From positions 1 through 33,457 of the forward strand of contig DOSQ01000153.1 of assembly GCA_003512125.1 (NCBI GenBank): a DNA stretch of 33,457 nucleotides, read 5' to 3'. Shown here one piece after another: positions 23,704 to 32,223 of the stretch (position 1 is the stretch's first letter; each line of letters opens with the position of its first letter). Under the pieces are notes generated by a model. The model was not told the origin of the DNA. It did not search any database and saw nothing but the letters and a program-made list of their open reading frames with translations. The DNA comes from Acidaminococcaceae bacterium (lineage in GTDB: Bacteria > Bacillota > Negativicutes > Acidaminococcales > Acidaminococcaceae). Both the position numbers and the translations under genes were made by a program.

Positions 23704-24708
23704 TTGTCTTTTTTGTCAGACGAACATGTAATTGAGATCAACGATCAACAGGAAATGATAGGGATCCTGGGCCGGAACGACGAGTTCCTGCGGTTAATTG
23801 ACGCAAGCTTTGACGCGACGGTCATGGCCCGGGGAAACAAAATTATCTTCAGCGGAAGTGAAGAAGAAAACCAGAAACTGGAACAGCTTTTTAAAGAACT
23901 GTTGTTTCTGTACCGGCAGGGCTTGCCGGTGACCAGCCATGATGTGAAGTACAGTATTTATATGGTGCAGGGCGGAGCAGTGGCAAAACTGCATAACATG
24001 TATGCGGAAACCCTGATCGTTACCTGGCGGGGACACCAGATCAAGGCGAAAACGCTGGGCCAGTGGAATTACGTACGGGCTATCAAAAATAATTTCATCA
24101 CCTTCGGTATCGGGCCGGCAGGGACCGGTAAAACCTACCTTGCCGTTGCCATGGCGGTTACGGCGCTGAAAAAACGGGAAGTGGAACGGATCATCCTGAC
24201 CCGCCCGGCAGTGGAGGCCGGAGAAAAGCTGGGCTTCCTGCCGGGGGATATGCAGGAAAAAGTAGACCCGTACCTGCGTCCGCTGTATGACGCACTGTTT
24301 GACATGCTGGGCAATGATACGGCGCAAAAGTATCTGGAACGGGGCACCATTGAAGTGGCTCCGCTGGCATATATGCGGGGACGTACCCTGAACGGTTCAT
24401 TCATTATTTTGGATGAAGCGCAGAATACGACTCCCGAGCAGATGAAAATGATTCTGACCCGGTTTGGATTCGGTTCCCACATGGTGGTAACGGGGGATGC
24501 TACACAGATAGACCTTCCGTTGGGCAGGAAGAGCGGATTGATCCATGCGGCGAAAGTGCTGCGTGAAGTGCCGGGCATCAGTATCAATTATTTCGATGAA
24601 AAGGATGTGGTGCGACACGAAATCGTGGGCGCCATTATCAAGGCATACGAGCGGTTTGAACAGAATCCGGACAAAATGAAAGAAACGGGGAAACAGTATG
24701 AAGATTAG
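23704..24708 (+). CDS. phoH: PhoH-family ATPase
   Basis: Encodes 334 residues from TTG 23704, 9 nt after GGGAG (23690-23694). PhoH is a cytoplasmic P-loop ATPase linked to RNA metabolism. Walker A GPAGTGKT spans 137-144, Walker B FIILDEAQN 233-241, and TGDATQIDLP lies about 260-269. The KH-like N-terminal region (about 10-110) is as expected for the long form. The gene overlaps ybeY by 11 bp. A possible 44-codon frame in the 130 bp upstream has no good start signal. Confidence 0.95.
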   Translation: MSFLSDEHVIEINDQQEMIGILGRNDEFLRLIDASFDATVMARGNKIIFSGSEEENQKLEQLFKELLFLYRQGLPVTSHDVKYSIYMVQGGAVAKLHNMYAETLIVTWRGHQIKAKTLGQWNYVRAIKNNFITFGIGPAGTGKTYLAVAMAVTALKKREVERIILTRPAVEAGEKLGFLPGDMQEKVDPYLRPLYDALFDMLGNDTAQKYLERGTIEVAPLAYMRGRTLNGSFIILDEAQNTTPEQMKMILTRFGFGSHMVVTGDATQIDLPLGRKSGLIHAAKVLREVPGISINYFDEKDVVRHEIVGAIIKAYERFEQNPDKMKETGKQYED

Positions 24709-25771
24709 TTTCAGTGATGACCAGGATGAGGTACTGGTTCCGAAGGAAGCGGTCATGTTACTGAAACGTGGCCTGCAGGCAGTAGCAAAGTTGCATAAAT
24801 TGTCTGCAAAAACCGAAGTGAGCGTGTCGTTGGTCAACGATGAGGTGATCCACGTGCTGAACAAGGATTACCGGGGTATCGACCGTCCTACCGATGTTCT
24901 TTCCTTTGCGCTTGATGAAGCGGAAGAACCAGTCGAGATTGGTGGCCCGGGCGATCATTTGCTGGGCGACATTATTATTTCGGCGGAAACAGCCTTACGC
25001 CAGGGAAAAGAATACGGGCACGGCTTCAACCGGGAACTGGTATATCTGGGGGTGCACAGCCTGCTCCATCTGCTTGGGTATGACCACATGAATAAAGAAG
25101 ATAAGGCTGTGATGCGGGAAGAAGAAGAAAAAGCACTGCGGATGATCCATCTCAGCCAGGCTGATCTGGACGCGAAAATTGCAGAGGGCGACGCGGATCA
25201 TTTTACAGCAGCTGTGGTCGATGCGGGGCCGGAAAAGCAAACACCCAGGTCCGCGCAAAGTGAAAAATCCAAAAATAAGCATGCAAAAAAGGTAAAACCC
25301 GCAAAAGATAAGATTGATAAAGAACTGAAGGAAGGGGAGAAAACGATGGGTCGCGATGACAGTCAAAAGAAGGACAAAACTGTTAAAAAATTGTTTAAAA
25401 AGGCATTAAAGACCCGTGAAAATGCGTATGTTCCTTTCTCAAAGTTTAAAGTGGGGGCAGCGGTTCTGACGGACTCGGGGGATATTTTTACCGGCTGTAA
25501 TGTGGAGAATTCGTCCTTCGGCCTGACGGTCTGTGCGGAACGGGTGGCCATGTTTACGGCAGCGGCAGCCGGTGTCCGTCCCGGTGAAATCAGGATGTTG
25601 CTGGTAGTGGCGGATACGGAAGATGTGACCTCGCCATGCGGCGCCTGCCGTCAGGTGATGGCGGAGTTTGAAATTCCGGTCATCGTTATGGCAAACGTGC
25701 GCGGCGATATGCAGATCGTAGAATTGGAAGAGTTGTTGCCATTCCGTTTTAAGGCAACGGATTTTGCGTAA
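24698..25771 (+). CDS. YbeY endoribonuclease fused to cytidine deaminase
   Basis: Encodes 357 residues from ATG 24698. Residues 1-155 are YbeY, the metal-dependent RNase that matures 16S rRNA and acts in ribosome quality control: RPTDVLSF at 63-70, GDIIIS, and the triad H120, H124 and H130 in HSLLHLLGYDH. Residues 155-230 form a polar Lys-rich linker. Residues 231-357 are cytidine deaminase: AYVPFSKFKVGAA, NVENSSFGLTVCAER with zinc ligand C279 and general acid/base E281, and PCGACRQ with C314 and C317. M217 at base 25346 has its own ribosome binding site (GGGGAG 25334-25339, 6 nt away), so a free deaminase of 141 residues may also be made. The usual Firmicute order ybeY-dgkA-cdd-era lacks dgkA here. 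Confidence 0.92.
   Translation: MKISFSDDQDEVLVPKEAVMLLKRGLQAVAKLHKLSAKTEVSVSLVNDEVIHVLNKDYRGIDRPTDVLSFALDEAEEPVEIGGPGDHLLGDIIISAETALRQGKEYGHGFNRELVYLGVHSLLHLLGYDHMNKEDKAVMREEEEKALRMIHLSQADLDAKIAEGDADHFTAAVVDAGPEKQTPRSAQSEKSKNKHAKKVKPAKDKIDKELKEGEKTMGRDDSQKKDKTVKKLFKKALKTRENAYVPFSKFKVGAAVLTDSGDIFTGCNVENSSFGLTVCAERVAMFTAAAAGVRPGEIRMLLVVADTEDVTSPCGACRQVMAEFEIPVIVMANVRGDMQIVELEELLPFRFKATDFA
25334..25348 (+). promoter_or_regulatory. Internal ribosome binding site and start inside the ybeY-cdd fusion
   Basis: GGGGAG (25334-25339) with 6-nt spacing precedes an in-frame ATG (25346), which would give a stand-alone cytidine deaminase of normal length (141 residues). Spacing and strength are as good as those of neighbouring genes. 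Confidence 0.6.
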
Positions 25772-25811
25772 GCGATATTTATAAATTGTGTAAGAAGATT
25801 AAGGAGTTTTT

Positions 25812-26714
25812 ATGACTGAAAATAATCATCGTACAGGCTTTGCGGCACTTGTTGGCAGACCGAATGTCGGGAAATCCACGTTAATGAACGGGATGGTCGG
25901 AGAAAAAATCTCCATCATGAGCGACCGCCCCCAGACGACCCGTAACCGGATCATGGGCATTCTTTCTACTGACCGTGCCCAGATTATGTTTCTGGATACA
26001 CCCGGTATACACAAGCCGATGCATAAACTGGGGGAGTATATGAACCAGGCGGCTATCGGTGCGCTGAACCAGGTTGATGTGGTGCTGTTTGTTGTTGACG
26101 CCAGCGAAAAAAAAGGAGCCGGCGAAAAATTTATCATTGAACATTTAAAGAAAGTCAATACGCCTGTGTTATTGGTGATTAATAAAATAGACAAGCTGGA
26201 TGATAAGAGCAAATTGCTGGGTATTATGCAGAGTTATAAGGACGATTTGCAGTTTGCTGCAGTCATTCCCATCAGCGCGTTGCAACAGGATGGCTTTGCG
26301 GATTTGGAAGAAGAAATTGTCCGTCACCTGCCGGAAGGTCCCAGCATATTCCCTGAGGACGAGCTGACCGATCAGCCGATGCGGGTTATCGCAGGGGAAA
26401 TGATCAGGGAAAAGGTGCTGCGCAATACTCACGATGAAGTGCCTCATGCGATTGCTGTCGAAGTTGATGAATACAAAGAACGCGTGAACGGATCGGTTTT
26501 TATCCGGGCGACGATTTTTGTGGAAAGGGAATCGCAGAAAGGGATCGTTATCGGGGCAAAGGGCAGTCTTCTGAAAAAAATCGGGCAGGAGGCCCGGCAT
26601 GATATTGAAACCCTGACGGGTTGCAGCGTTTTTCTTGATTTGTGGGTCAAGGTGCAGGCCGACTGGCGTAATAAGTCGAAGCTGCTGAAAGAATTGGGGT
26701 ACAAGGAAGGATAA
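25812..26714 (+). CDS. era: GTPase Era
   Basis: Encodes 300 residues from ATG 25812, with AAGGAG upstream. Era binds the 3' end of 16S rRNA and is needed for small-subunit assembly. G1 GRPNVGKST at 15-23, G3 DTPG at 62-65, G4 NKID at 124-127, and the KH domain with GVVIGAKGSLLKKIG-like sequence (about 257-270) are all present. Its position after ybeY-cdd is standard and links it to rRNA maturation. Confidence 0.98.
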   Translation: MTENNHRTGFAALVGRPNVGKSTLMNGMVGEKISIMSDRPQTTRNRIMGILSTDRAQIMFLDTPGIHKPMHKLGEYMNQAAIGALNQVDVVLFVVDASEKKGAGEKFIIEHLKKVNTPVLLVINKIDKLDDKSKLLGIMQSYKDDLQFAAVIPISALQQDGFADLEEEIVRHLPEGPSIFPEDELTDQPMRVIAGEMIREKVLRNTHDEVPHAIAVEVDEYKERVNGSVFIRATIFVERESQKGIVIGAKGSLLKKIGQEARHDIETLTGCSVFLDLWVKVQADWRNKSKLLKELGYKEG

Positions 26715-26715
26715 T

Positions 26716-28038
26716 ATGTTTATCCTGTTTTTGATTATACTTAATGCGCTGTTTGTAGCGGCGGAATATTCGCTGTCCCGGATCCGCCGGGCACAGCTGC
26801 AGGAAATGGAAGAACAGGGAATTTCCGGGGCGGAAACATTGTTGCAGATCTATGACCGGAAAAACCATTATATCAGTGCCTTGCAGATTGGGATTACCTC
26901 CATTTCACTGTTGCTTGGCTGGTATGGGGGCCCGTTTCTGGCGGAACGGCTTTTAGGGATGCCCGGCATGCAGCAATGGATGACGGAGACGGTTACGGCA
27001 GAGCAATACCAGTTGTTTGACTGGCTGCCCGATACGGCGTCCTCCCTCAGCCTGCTTTGCGCGTTCCTGATTTTGCTTTTGCTGCATGTGGTCATCGGGG
27101 AACTGGTGCCCCGTATCATTGTCTGGGATAACGTGGAAAATGTGATCGTACATCTGGGAACTCCATTGCGCGCCATTTACCTGCTTACGTATCCGCTGGT
27201 GGGCTTCACGTTCTGGATTGCCAAAGGCATTGCAAAGCTTTTTGGCGTAACGTATACGCCGGAAGAAGACATATCCCGCAGCGAGGAAGAACTGCGGGAA
27301 ATTGTCAGTGCCAGTGAAAAGGAAGGCGAACTTGACAGCGCGGAACGTGTTTTGATTGACAATGTGTTTGAGTTTAACGATACGGTGGCCCGGGAAGTAA
27401 TGGTTCCCCGGCAGGACATGGCCTGCGTATATGTGGACGACAGCCCGGAAGAAATCCGGGAGGTGATCCGTTCGACCCGCCATACACGTTTTCCTGTCTG
27501 TGAAGAAGATAAGGATCATATACTGGGGATTTTCCATGTAAGGGAGTTCCTTAATGCAGATGTGTCCCAGGGATTTGATATCCGTTCTGTGTTACGGAAA
27601 ACCATCATGGTGCCGGATGGGATGAATGCATTGCGGGTGTTGCAGACTATGCAGAAGCAACACGTCCATCTGGCAATCGTCGTGGATGAATACGGCGGTA
27701 CAGTGGGGCTGGTTACGCTGGAAGATCTGATGGAAGAAATTGTAGGCGATATTCAGGATGAATATGACGAACCGGAACCCCCGGACGTTTTGCCGCTGAC
27801 GGATGGAAGCTTTAACCTGGACGGAGAGATGCCGCTGGATGACGTGGGTGATTTGTTGCATCTGTCATTCGAGGAAGAAGATGAAGACGACACATTGGGC
27901 GGTTATATCTTCAGCCGGCTGGGACGGAAGCCGGAAGAAGGCGATGAGGTTGCATGGAAAAACTGGACGTTTACGGTGTTGAAAATGGACCAGTTCCGAA
28001 TTGAACGGGTGAAGGCGGAAAAAGCAGAAGCGGATTAA
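26716..28038 (+). CDS. CNNM/CorC-type membrane protein with CBS domains (hemolysin C family)
   Basis: Encodes 440 residues from ATG 26716, immediately after era (1 bp), with GGAAGGATA as binding site. The N-terminal DUF21 (CNNM) domain has about four membrane segments and begins ILNALFVAAEYSLSRIRRAQ. EEELREIVSASEKEGEL leads into paired CBS domains (about 210-345), including VVDEYGGTVGLVTLEDLMEE. The C-terminal CorC/HlyC domain (from about 355) ends the protein. The family is implicated in magnesium or cobalt transport and is often labelled 'hemolysin' for historical reasons. The N-terminus begins close to the first helix, which is slightly shorter than usual. Confidence 0.93.
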   Translation: MFILFLIILNALFVAAEYSLSRIRRAQLQEMEEQGISGAETLLQIYDRKNHYISALQIGITSISLLLGWYGGPFLAERLLGMPGMQQWMTETVTAEQYQLFDWLPDTASSLSLLCAFLILLLLHVVIGELVPRIIVWDNVENVIVHLGTPLRAIYLLTYPLVGFTFWIAKGIAKLFGVTYTPEEDISRSEEELREIVSASEKEGELDSAERVLIDNVFEFNDTVAREVMVPRQDMACVYVDDSPEEIREVIRSTRHTRFPVCEEDKDHILGIFHVREFLNADVSQGFDIRSVLRKTIMVPDGMNALRVLQTMQKQHVHLAIVVDEYGGTVGLVTLEDLMEEIVGDIQDEYDEPEPPDVLPLTDGSFNLDGEMPLDDVGDLLHLSFEEEDEDDTLGGYIFSRLGRKPEEGDEVAWKNWTFTVLKMDQFRIERVKAEKAEAD

Positions 28039-28050
28039 GACACCGCCGTT

Positions 28051-28818
28051 GTGTCAGAGACGATGGAAAGTTACCAGGACGAAATATTGATTTTACAAGT
28101 AAATAATTGGCAGACTGCAGATAAGAAAGTTGTGTGCTTTTCCCGGGAGCATGGGAAGATTGTGTTTATGGCCTACGGAGCCCGATATCCCAAAAGCATA
28201 TCGGGACGTCTGCTGCAACCCTTTGCCTGCCTGGAAGCAGAGTTGTATCCGGGCAGCCGGGTGGATAAACTCAAAAACTGCCAGCTGGCAGCGCCCATGC
28301 CGCAACTTGGATTGGAACAAATGGCGTACGGTTTTCTTGTAGCTGAAATGACAGAACGGCTGATGGAGCAGGGCGAACCTTCGGAAGGCCTGTATTTATT
28401 GTTACGAAAAGCGTTGCAGCTGCTGGTAGAACGCAATCCGCGCCTGGTATCGCTTGCGTATCTGATACAGCTGCTGGATTATTGCGGGATCGGTCCCGTG
28501 TATGAAGTATGCGTCAATTGCAGCCGTCCTTCCGAAGGAGATGGCTGGTTCAGCGAGATGCAGGGCGGCTTCATCTGTAACGAGTGTCATTCCGGCTCGG
28601 GAAAGACGGAAGCGCTGCAGCCGTTCCACGAAGAGACACGCAGGTTGTGGCAGAAGTTACGTATGCTGGATTTTGCTGACCCCGGGCATTTTTCGGTAAA
28701 AGGCGCGGCGTTGATGGAATTGGAACAGATTTTGCACCGATATCTGGTGTATCAGACGGAGCAACCCGTAAAAAGTCTTGATTTCATACGGCAGATTGTG
28801 GAACAGAAAAATCAGTAA
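28051..28818 (+). CDS. recO: DNA repair protein RecO
   Basis: Encodes 255 residues if GTG 28051 is used, or 251 from ATG 28063; both have weak binding sites, and the homologous core begins just after the ATG. RecO helps load RecA at gaps with RecR/RecF. The N-terminal OB-fold (EILILQVNNWQTADKKVVCF) is followed by helices and a C4 zinc site: CVNCSR and FICNECH (four Cys). The length is normal. It closes the phoH-era-recO run; the next gene has its own promoter. Confidence 0.95.
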   Translation: MSETMESYQDEILILQVNNWQTADKKVVCFSREHGKIVFMAYGARYPKSISGRLLQPFACLEAELYPGSRVDKLKNCQLAAPMPQLGLEQMAYGFLVAEMTERLMEQGEPSEGLYLLLRKALQLLVERNPRLVSLAYLIQLLDYCGIGPVYEVCVNCSRPSEGDGWFSEMQGGFICNECHSGSGKTEALQPFHEETRRLWQKLRMLDFADPGHFSVKGAALMELEQILHRYLVYQTEQPVKSLDFIRQIVEQKNQ

Positions 28819-28823
28819 ATCAT

Positions 28824-28852
28824 TTGACAAAGCAGTCCGGACTTCATATAAT
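28824..28852 (+). promoter_or_regulatory. Consensus sigma-A promoter of the glyQS operon
   Basis: TTGACA (28824-28829), exactly 17 bp and TATAAT (28847-28852) make a full-consensus promoter. It sits six bases after the recO stop, with the T-box leader starting just downstream. Confidence 0.93.
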
Positions 28853-28859
28853 ATTTTGT

Positions 28860-29057
28860 AGCGATGATAAGACTAAGTATTCTGTCACTGCAGCGAGCCG
28901 GGAGGGTGCAAGCCGGCGACAGGCGGAAGAAGGCAGCTTTGAGCAGAATTGAATAAGCGTTGAGGCGGGTCATGTATGTTGTGACCAAGCAGGGTGGAAC
29001 CGCGGAGATTCTCCGTCCCTGTAACATTTATTTGTTGCAGAGGCGGATTTTTTATTT
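28860..29057 (+). ncRNA. T-box riboswitch, glycine (specifier GGC)
   Basis: The leader contains the T-box sequence AGGGTGGAACCGCG at 28991-29004, the Stem I distal element (GCGAGCCGGGAGGGTGCAAG then CCGGCG, about 28892-28917), and GAA-GGC-A in the specifier loop with GGC at 28932-28934, a glycine codon. The antiterminator pairs AGGG with the CCCT at 29017-29020. It should raise glyQS expression when uncharged tRNA-Gly accumulates. The leader fills nearly all of the 319-bp gap between recO and glyQ. Confidence 0.93.
29012..29053 (+). terminator. T-box regulated terminator
   Basis: TCCGTCCCTG (29012-29021) can pair with CAGAGGCGGA (29038-29047), with one G-U pair and one mismatch, and TTTTTT follows (29048-29053). 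Its 5' arm overlaps the antiterminator strand, so the two structures exclude each other; this is transcriptional control. Confidence 0.85.
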
Positions 29058-29137
29058 GCGTCAGACTGATTGCAGAGGGAATAACCAGGCAGAGGGTTGC
29101 GCAAAAGTAACGGCTTTGTAACACGAAGGAGGAAAAG

Positions 29138-30016
29138 ATGGATTTTCAGCAAATGATTTTGACATTGCAAAAGTTCTGGTCTGAACAGAATTGTATTTTG
29201 GGCCAGCCCTACGATATGGAAAAGGGGGCGGGTACCATGAACCCGTTGACTTTTTTGCGGGTTCTGGGACCGGAACCCTGGCGTGTGGCGTATGTGGAAC
29301 CGTCCCGTCGTCCGGCAGACGGCCGGTACGGCGACAACCCCAATCGCCTGTTCCAGCATCATCAGTATCAGGTAATCATCAAACCGTCTCCGGAAAACAT
29401 TCAGGATTTGTATCTGCAGAGCCTGGCAGCTTTAGGCTTTAAAGCAGAGGAACATGATATCCGTTTTGTGGAGGACAACTGGGAATCGCCGACGCTGGGC
29501 GCCTGGGGCCTGGGCTGGGAAGTGTGGCTGGACGGTATGGAAATTACCCAGTTCACCTATTTCCAGCAGGTAGGCAGCCTGGACATCAAGCCGGTGGCTG
29601 TTGAAATCACCTACGGGCTGGAACGTATCGCCATGTACATCCAGGGAGTGGAAAATGTGTACGATGTGAAGTGGGTCGGCGATGTGACTTACGGCGATGT
29701 GTTCCATGACAACGAAGTGGAGCAGAGCTGGTATTCCTTCCAACTGGCAGATACCGATATGCTGTTTGACATGTTTGAAAAATTTGAAAAAGAAGCAGAA
29801 CGGATCGTGGAGACCGGCAATATCCGCCCGGCTTATGATTATGTGCTTAAATGTTCCCATACTTTTAACCTGCTGGACAGCCGCGGCGCCATCAGCGTCA
29901 GCGAACGCGCCGCGTATATCGGGCGTGTGCGCCGTCTGGCGCGCCTGTGTGCCAAAGCCTATGTGGAACAAAGGGAAAAGATGGGCTTCCCGCTGCTGAA
30001 GGGAGGAAACAAATAA
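29138..30016 (+). CDS. glyQ: Glycine--tRNA ligase alpha subunit
   Basis: Encodes 292 residues from ATG 29138, with AAGGAGG upstream. This is the catalytic class II subunit of the bacterial alpha2-beta2 glycyl-tRNA synthetase. The opening MDFQQMILTLQKFWSEQNC, then PYDMEKGAGTMNP, VEPSRRPADGRYGDNPNR and the motif NWESPTLGAWGLGWEVW are diagnostic. The TAA stop overlaps the glyS start (TAATG), ensuring equal translation. It is controlled by the T-box upstream. Confidence 0.98.
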   Translation: MDFQQMILTLQKFWSEQNCILGQPYDMEKGAGTMNPLTFLRVLGPEPWRVAYVEPSRRPADGRYGDNPNRLFQHHQYQVIIKPSPENIQDLYLQSLAALGFKAEEHDIRFVEDNWESPTLGAWGLGWEVWLDGMEITQFTYFQQVGSLDIKPVAVEITYGLERIAMYIQGVENVYDVKWVGDVTYGDVFHDNEVEQSWYSFQLADTDMLFDMFEKFEKEAERIVETGNIRPAYDYVLKCSHTFNLLDSRGAISVSERAAYIGRVRRLARLCAKAYVEQREKMGFPLLKGGNK

Positions 30017-32070
30017 TGAAAAAATTATTGTTTGAAATCGGAACGGAAGAATTGCCGGCGAATTATATGCCGAATATTTTAAAAGACCTGAAAGAGCTGG
30101 CAGTAAAAAAACTGCAGGATGCCCGGGTGCCATTTGCTGATGTAACCGTCCTGGGTACGCCCCGCCGTCTCGCCGTTCTTGTTGACGGAGTGGAAGAAAC
30201 TCAGGCTGACAGTACGGAAGAATTCAAGGGCCCGGCTGTGAAGATTGCCTTTAAGGACGGGGAACCTACCAAAGCGGCCCAGGGCTTTGCCCGTGGCAAA
30301 GGCGTGGATGTGAAAGATCTGGTTGTACGGGATAATTATATTTATGCGGTTAAACATACCCAGGGCCGTGTCACTGCAGAACTGCTGCCAAATGTTCTGC
30401 AGGAGATCCTGACAAACATCCCGTTCCCCAACCATATGCGCTGGGCAGACTTTGATTTTCGTTTCCTGCGCCCTATCCGCTGGCTTGTTGCATTGTTCGG
30501 TACAGAAGTGGTGCCCGTTTCGGTTACGGATATTCAGTCTGACCGTTATACCATGGGGCACCGTTTCCTGAGCAACCGGAAAATCGAAATCCCGGTTGCT
30601 GATGATTACGAAAAAGTGTTGGAAGAAAATTTTGTCCTTGCAGACCAGGATAAGCGCCGGGAGATGATCCGGCAGCAGATTACCGAGCTGGCAAGAGAAG
30701 AAGGCGGCGATATTGAAATTGCACCTGACCTGTTGGAAGAAGTAAACTATCTGGTAGAATATCCCACACCATTATGCGGAACGTTTGAAGAAAAATATCT
30801 GGCCCTGCCGGAAGCCGCCATTATCACCCCCATGCGGGACCATCAGCGGTATTTCCCGGTACGCGGCAAAGACGGCAAACTGCTGAACAAGTTTATTGCT
30901 GTCCGTAACGGCGGCAAAGCATTTCTGGAGAATGTGACCCATGGCAATGAACGGGTATTGCGTGCCCGCTTAAGTGATGCGGAATTCTTCTTTAACGAAG
31001 ACCGCAAACAGAAACTGGAAGCGTACGAAGAGAAGATCAAAACAGTTGTGTTCCAGGAAGGTCTGGGCAATATGTACGATAAGAGTCAGCGCCTGATCCG
31101 GCTGGTAGAGATGCTTCATTTCGGTCAGCAGAGCCGGTTGTCGCTGGATGATCTGAAACGGGCTGCCCGCCTGTGCAAGTGCGACCTGGTTACCGGCATG
31201 GTTACAGAATTTACGGAACTGCAGGGTGTCATGGGACGGGAGTATGCGCGTCTGGATGGAGAAAAAGAAGGGATTTGTGAAGGTATCTTTGAACATTATC
31301 TGCCCCGTTTTGCCGGCGATGTGCTGCCCAAAACAGAAATCGGCCGGATCCTTGGTATTGCAGACAAGGTGGATAACATTGTAGCTACGTTCAGCAGGGG
31401 GAAGGCGCCCACCGGTTCCCAGGATCCTTTCGCACTGCGTCGTCAGGCTCTGGGTATCATCAATATTCTGTTGGAAAGCAAAATGAATTTGGACATGGCG
31501 AAGGTTGTAGGGGCATCTATCCTGCTTCTTAAAGTTCCCATGGAAAATATTAAAGAACTGGCAAAACAGATTCTTGACTTTATTAAGCTGCGCTTCCGTA
31601 ACCTGATGCTGGATCAGAAGATCCGGTACGACGTGATCGATGCCGTGCTGGCCGATGAGCGCAACAATAATCTGTACGATCTGTATCTGCGGGCACAGGC
31701 GCTGAATGAATATGTTGCAGGTGACAAAGCGGCGGATATGATTCAGGCGGCTACCCGTGTCAACAATCTCAGCAGCAAAGCGGAAGCAGAAGAGCCGATT
31801 CATGAAGGGCTGTTTAAAGAACAGGCGGAAAAGGACTTATATGCGGTTGTGAAGAAACTGGATACCGGGATGATCCCGCTGATGGTGCGCTGCGATTATG
31901 CAGGCGCGCTGAATATCCTCAGCGAACTGAACGCTCCGGTAAATAAGTTCTTTGACGATGTCATGGTAATGGATAAAGATGAGGCAATCAGAAATAACCG
32001 CTTGTCTTTGTTGTGTCTGGTGAAAGACCTGGTAAATGGTGTAGGAGATCTTTCCAAAATTGTCATGTGA
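30016..32070 (+). CDS. glyS: Glycine--tRNA ligase beta subunit
   Basis: Encodes 684 residues from ATG 30016, overlapping the glyQ stop by one base; GGGAGG (30001-30006) is the binding site. An in-frame start at 29947 inside glyQ is rejected. The beta subunit binds the tRNA anticodon and body. The family opening LLFEIGTEELPANYM, TPMRDHQRYFPV (about 275-286), the LRARLSDAEFFFNEDRK segment (about 314-330) and SQDPFALRRQALGI (about 470-483) are all present. The length is normal. Confidence 0.98.
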   Translation: MKKLLFEIGTEELPANYMPNILKDLKELAVKKLQDARVPFADVTVLGTPRRLAVLVDGVEETQADSTEEFKGPAVKIAFKDGEPTKAAQGFARGKGVDVKDLVVRDNYIYAVKHTQGRVTAELLPNVLQEILTNIPFPNHMRWADFDFRFLRPIRWLVALFGTEVVPVSVTDIQSDRYTMGHRFLSNRKIEIPVADDYEKVLEENFVLADQDKRREMIRQQITELAREEGGDIEIAPDLLEEVNYLVEYPTPLCGTFEEKYLALPEAAIITPMRDHQRYFPVRGKDGKLLNKFIAVRNGGKAFLENVTHGNERVLRARLSDAEFFFNEDRKQKLEAYEEKIKTVVFQEGLGNMYDKSQRLIRLVEMLHFGQQSRLSLDDLKRAARLCKCDLVTGMVTEFTELQGVMGREYARLDGEKEGICEGIFEHYLPRFAGDVLPKTEIGRILGIADKVDNIVATFSRGKAPTGSQDPFALRRQALGIINILLESKMNLDMAKVVGASILLLKVPMENIKELAKQILDFIKLRFRNLMLDQKIRYDVIDAVLADERNNNLYDLYLRAQALNEYVAGDKAADMIQAATRVNNLSSKAEAEEPIHEGLFKEQAEKDLYAVVKKLDTGMIPLMVRCDYAGALNILSELNAPVNKFFDDVMVMDKDEAIRNNRLSLLCLVKDLVNGVGDLSKIVM

Positions 32071-32127
32071 TTTCAGGCCGGTTATATCACGGGTGTGACT
32101 GCGCGCAAAGATTTCCAAGAAACGACC

Positions 32128-32156
32128 TTGAATATCTGATAGAAGAATGGTATAGT
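32128..32156 (+). promoter_or_regulatory. Promoter of the PEP synthase gene
   Basis: TTGAAT (32128-32133), a 17-bp spacer and TATAGT (32151-32156) with TGG before it (extended -10). The -10 runs into a 10-bp palindrome AGTATATACT (32154-32163). ATG 32224 is about 60 bp downstream. Confidence 0.7.
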
Positions 32157-32223
32157 ATATACTAAATAGGGGAATAATCTCACTTTGTGTGTACAATAAA
32201 AATTTTTAAAAGGAGTGGCATTT

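Noticed and set aside
23601..23735. Small plus-strand frame of 44 codons before phoH
   Set aside because: No ribosome binding site before its ATG, it runs into phoH in another frame, and it has no recognised family.
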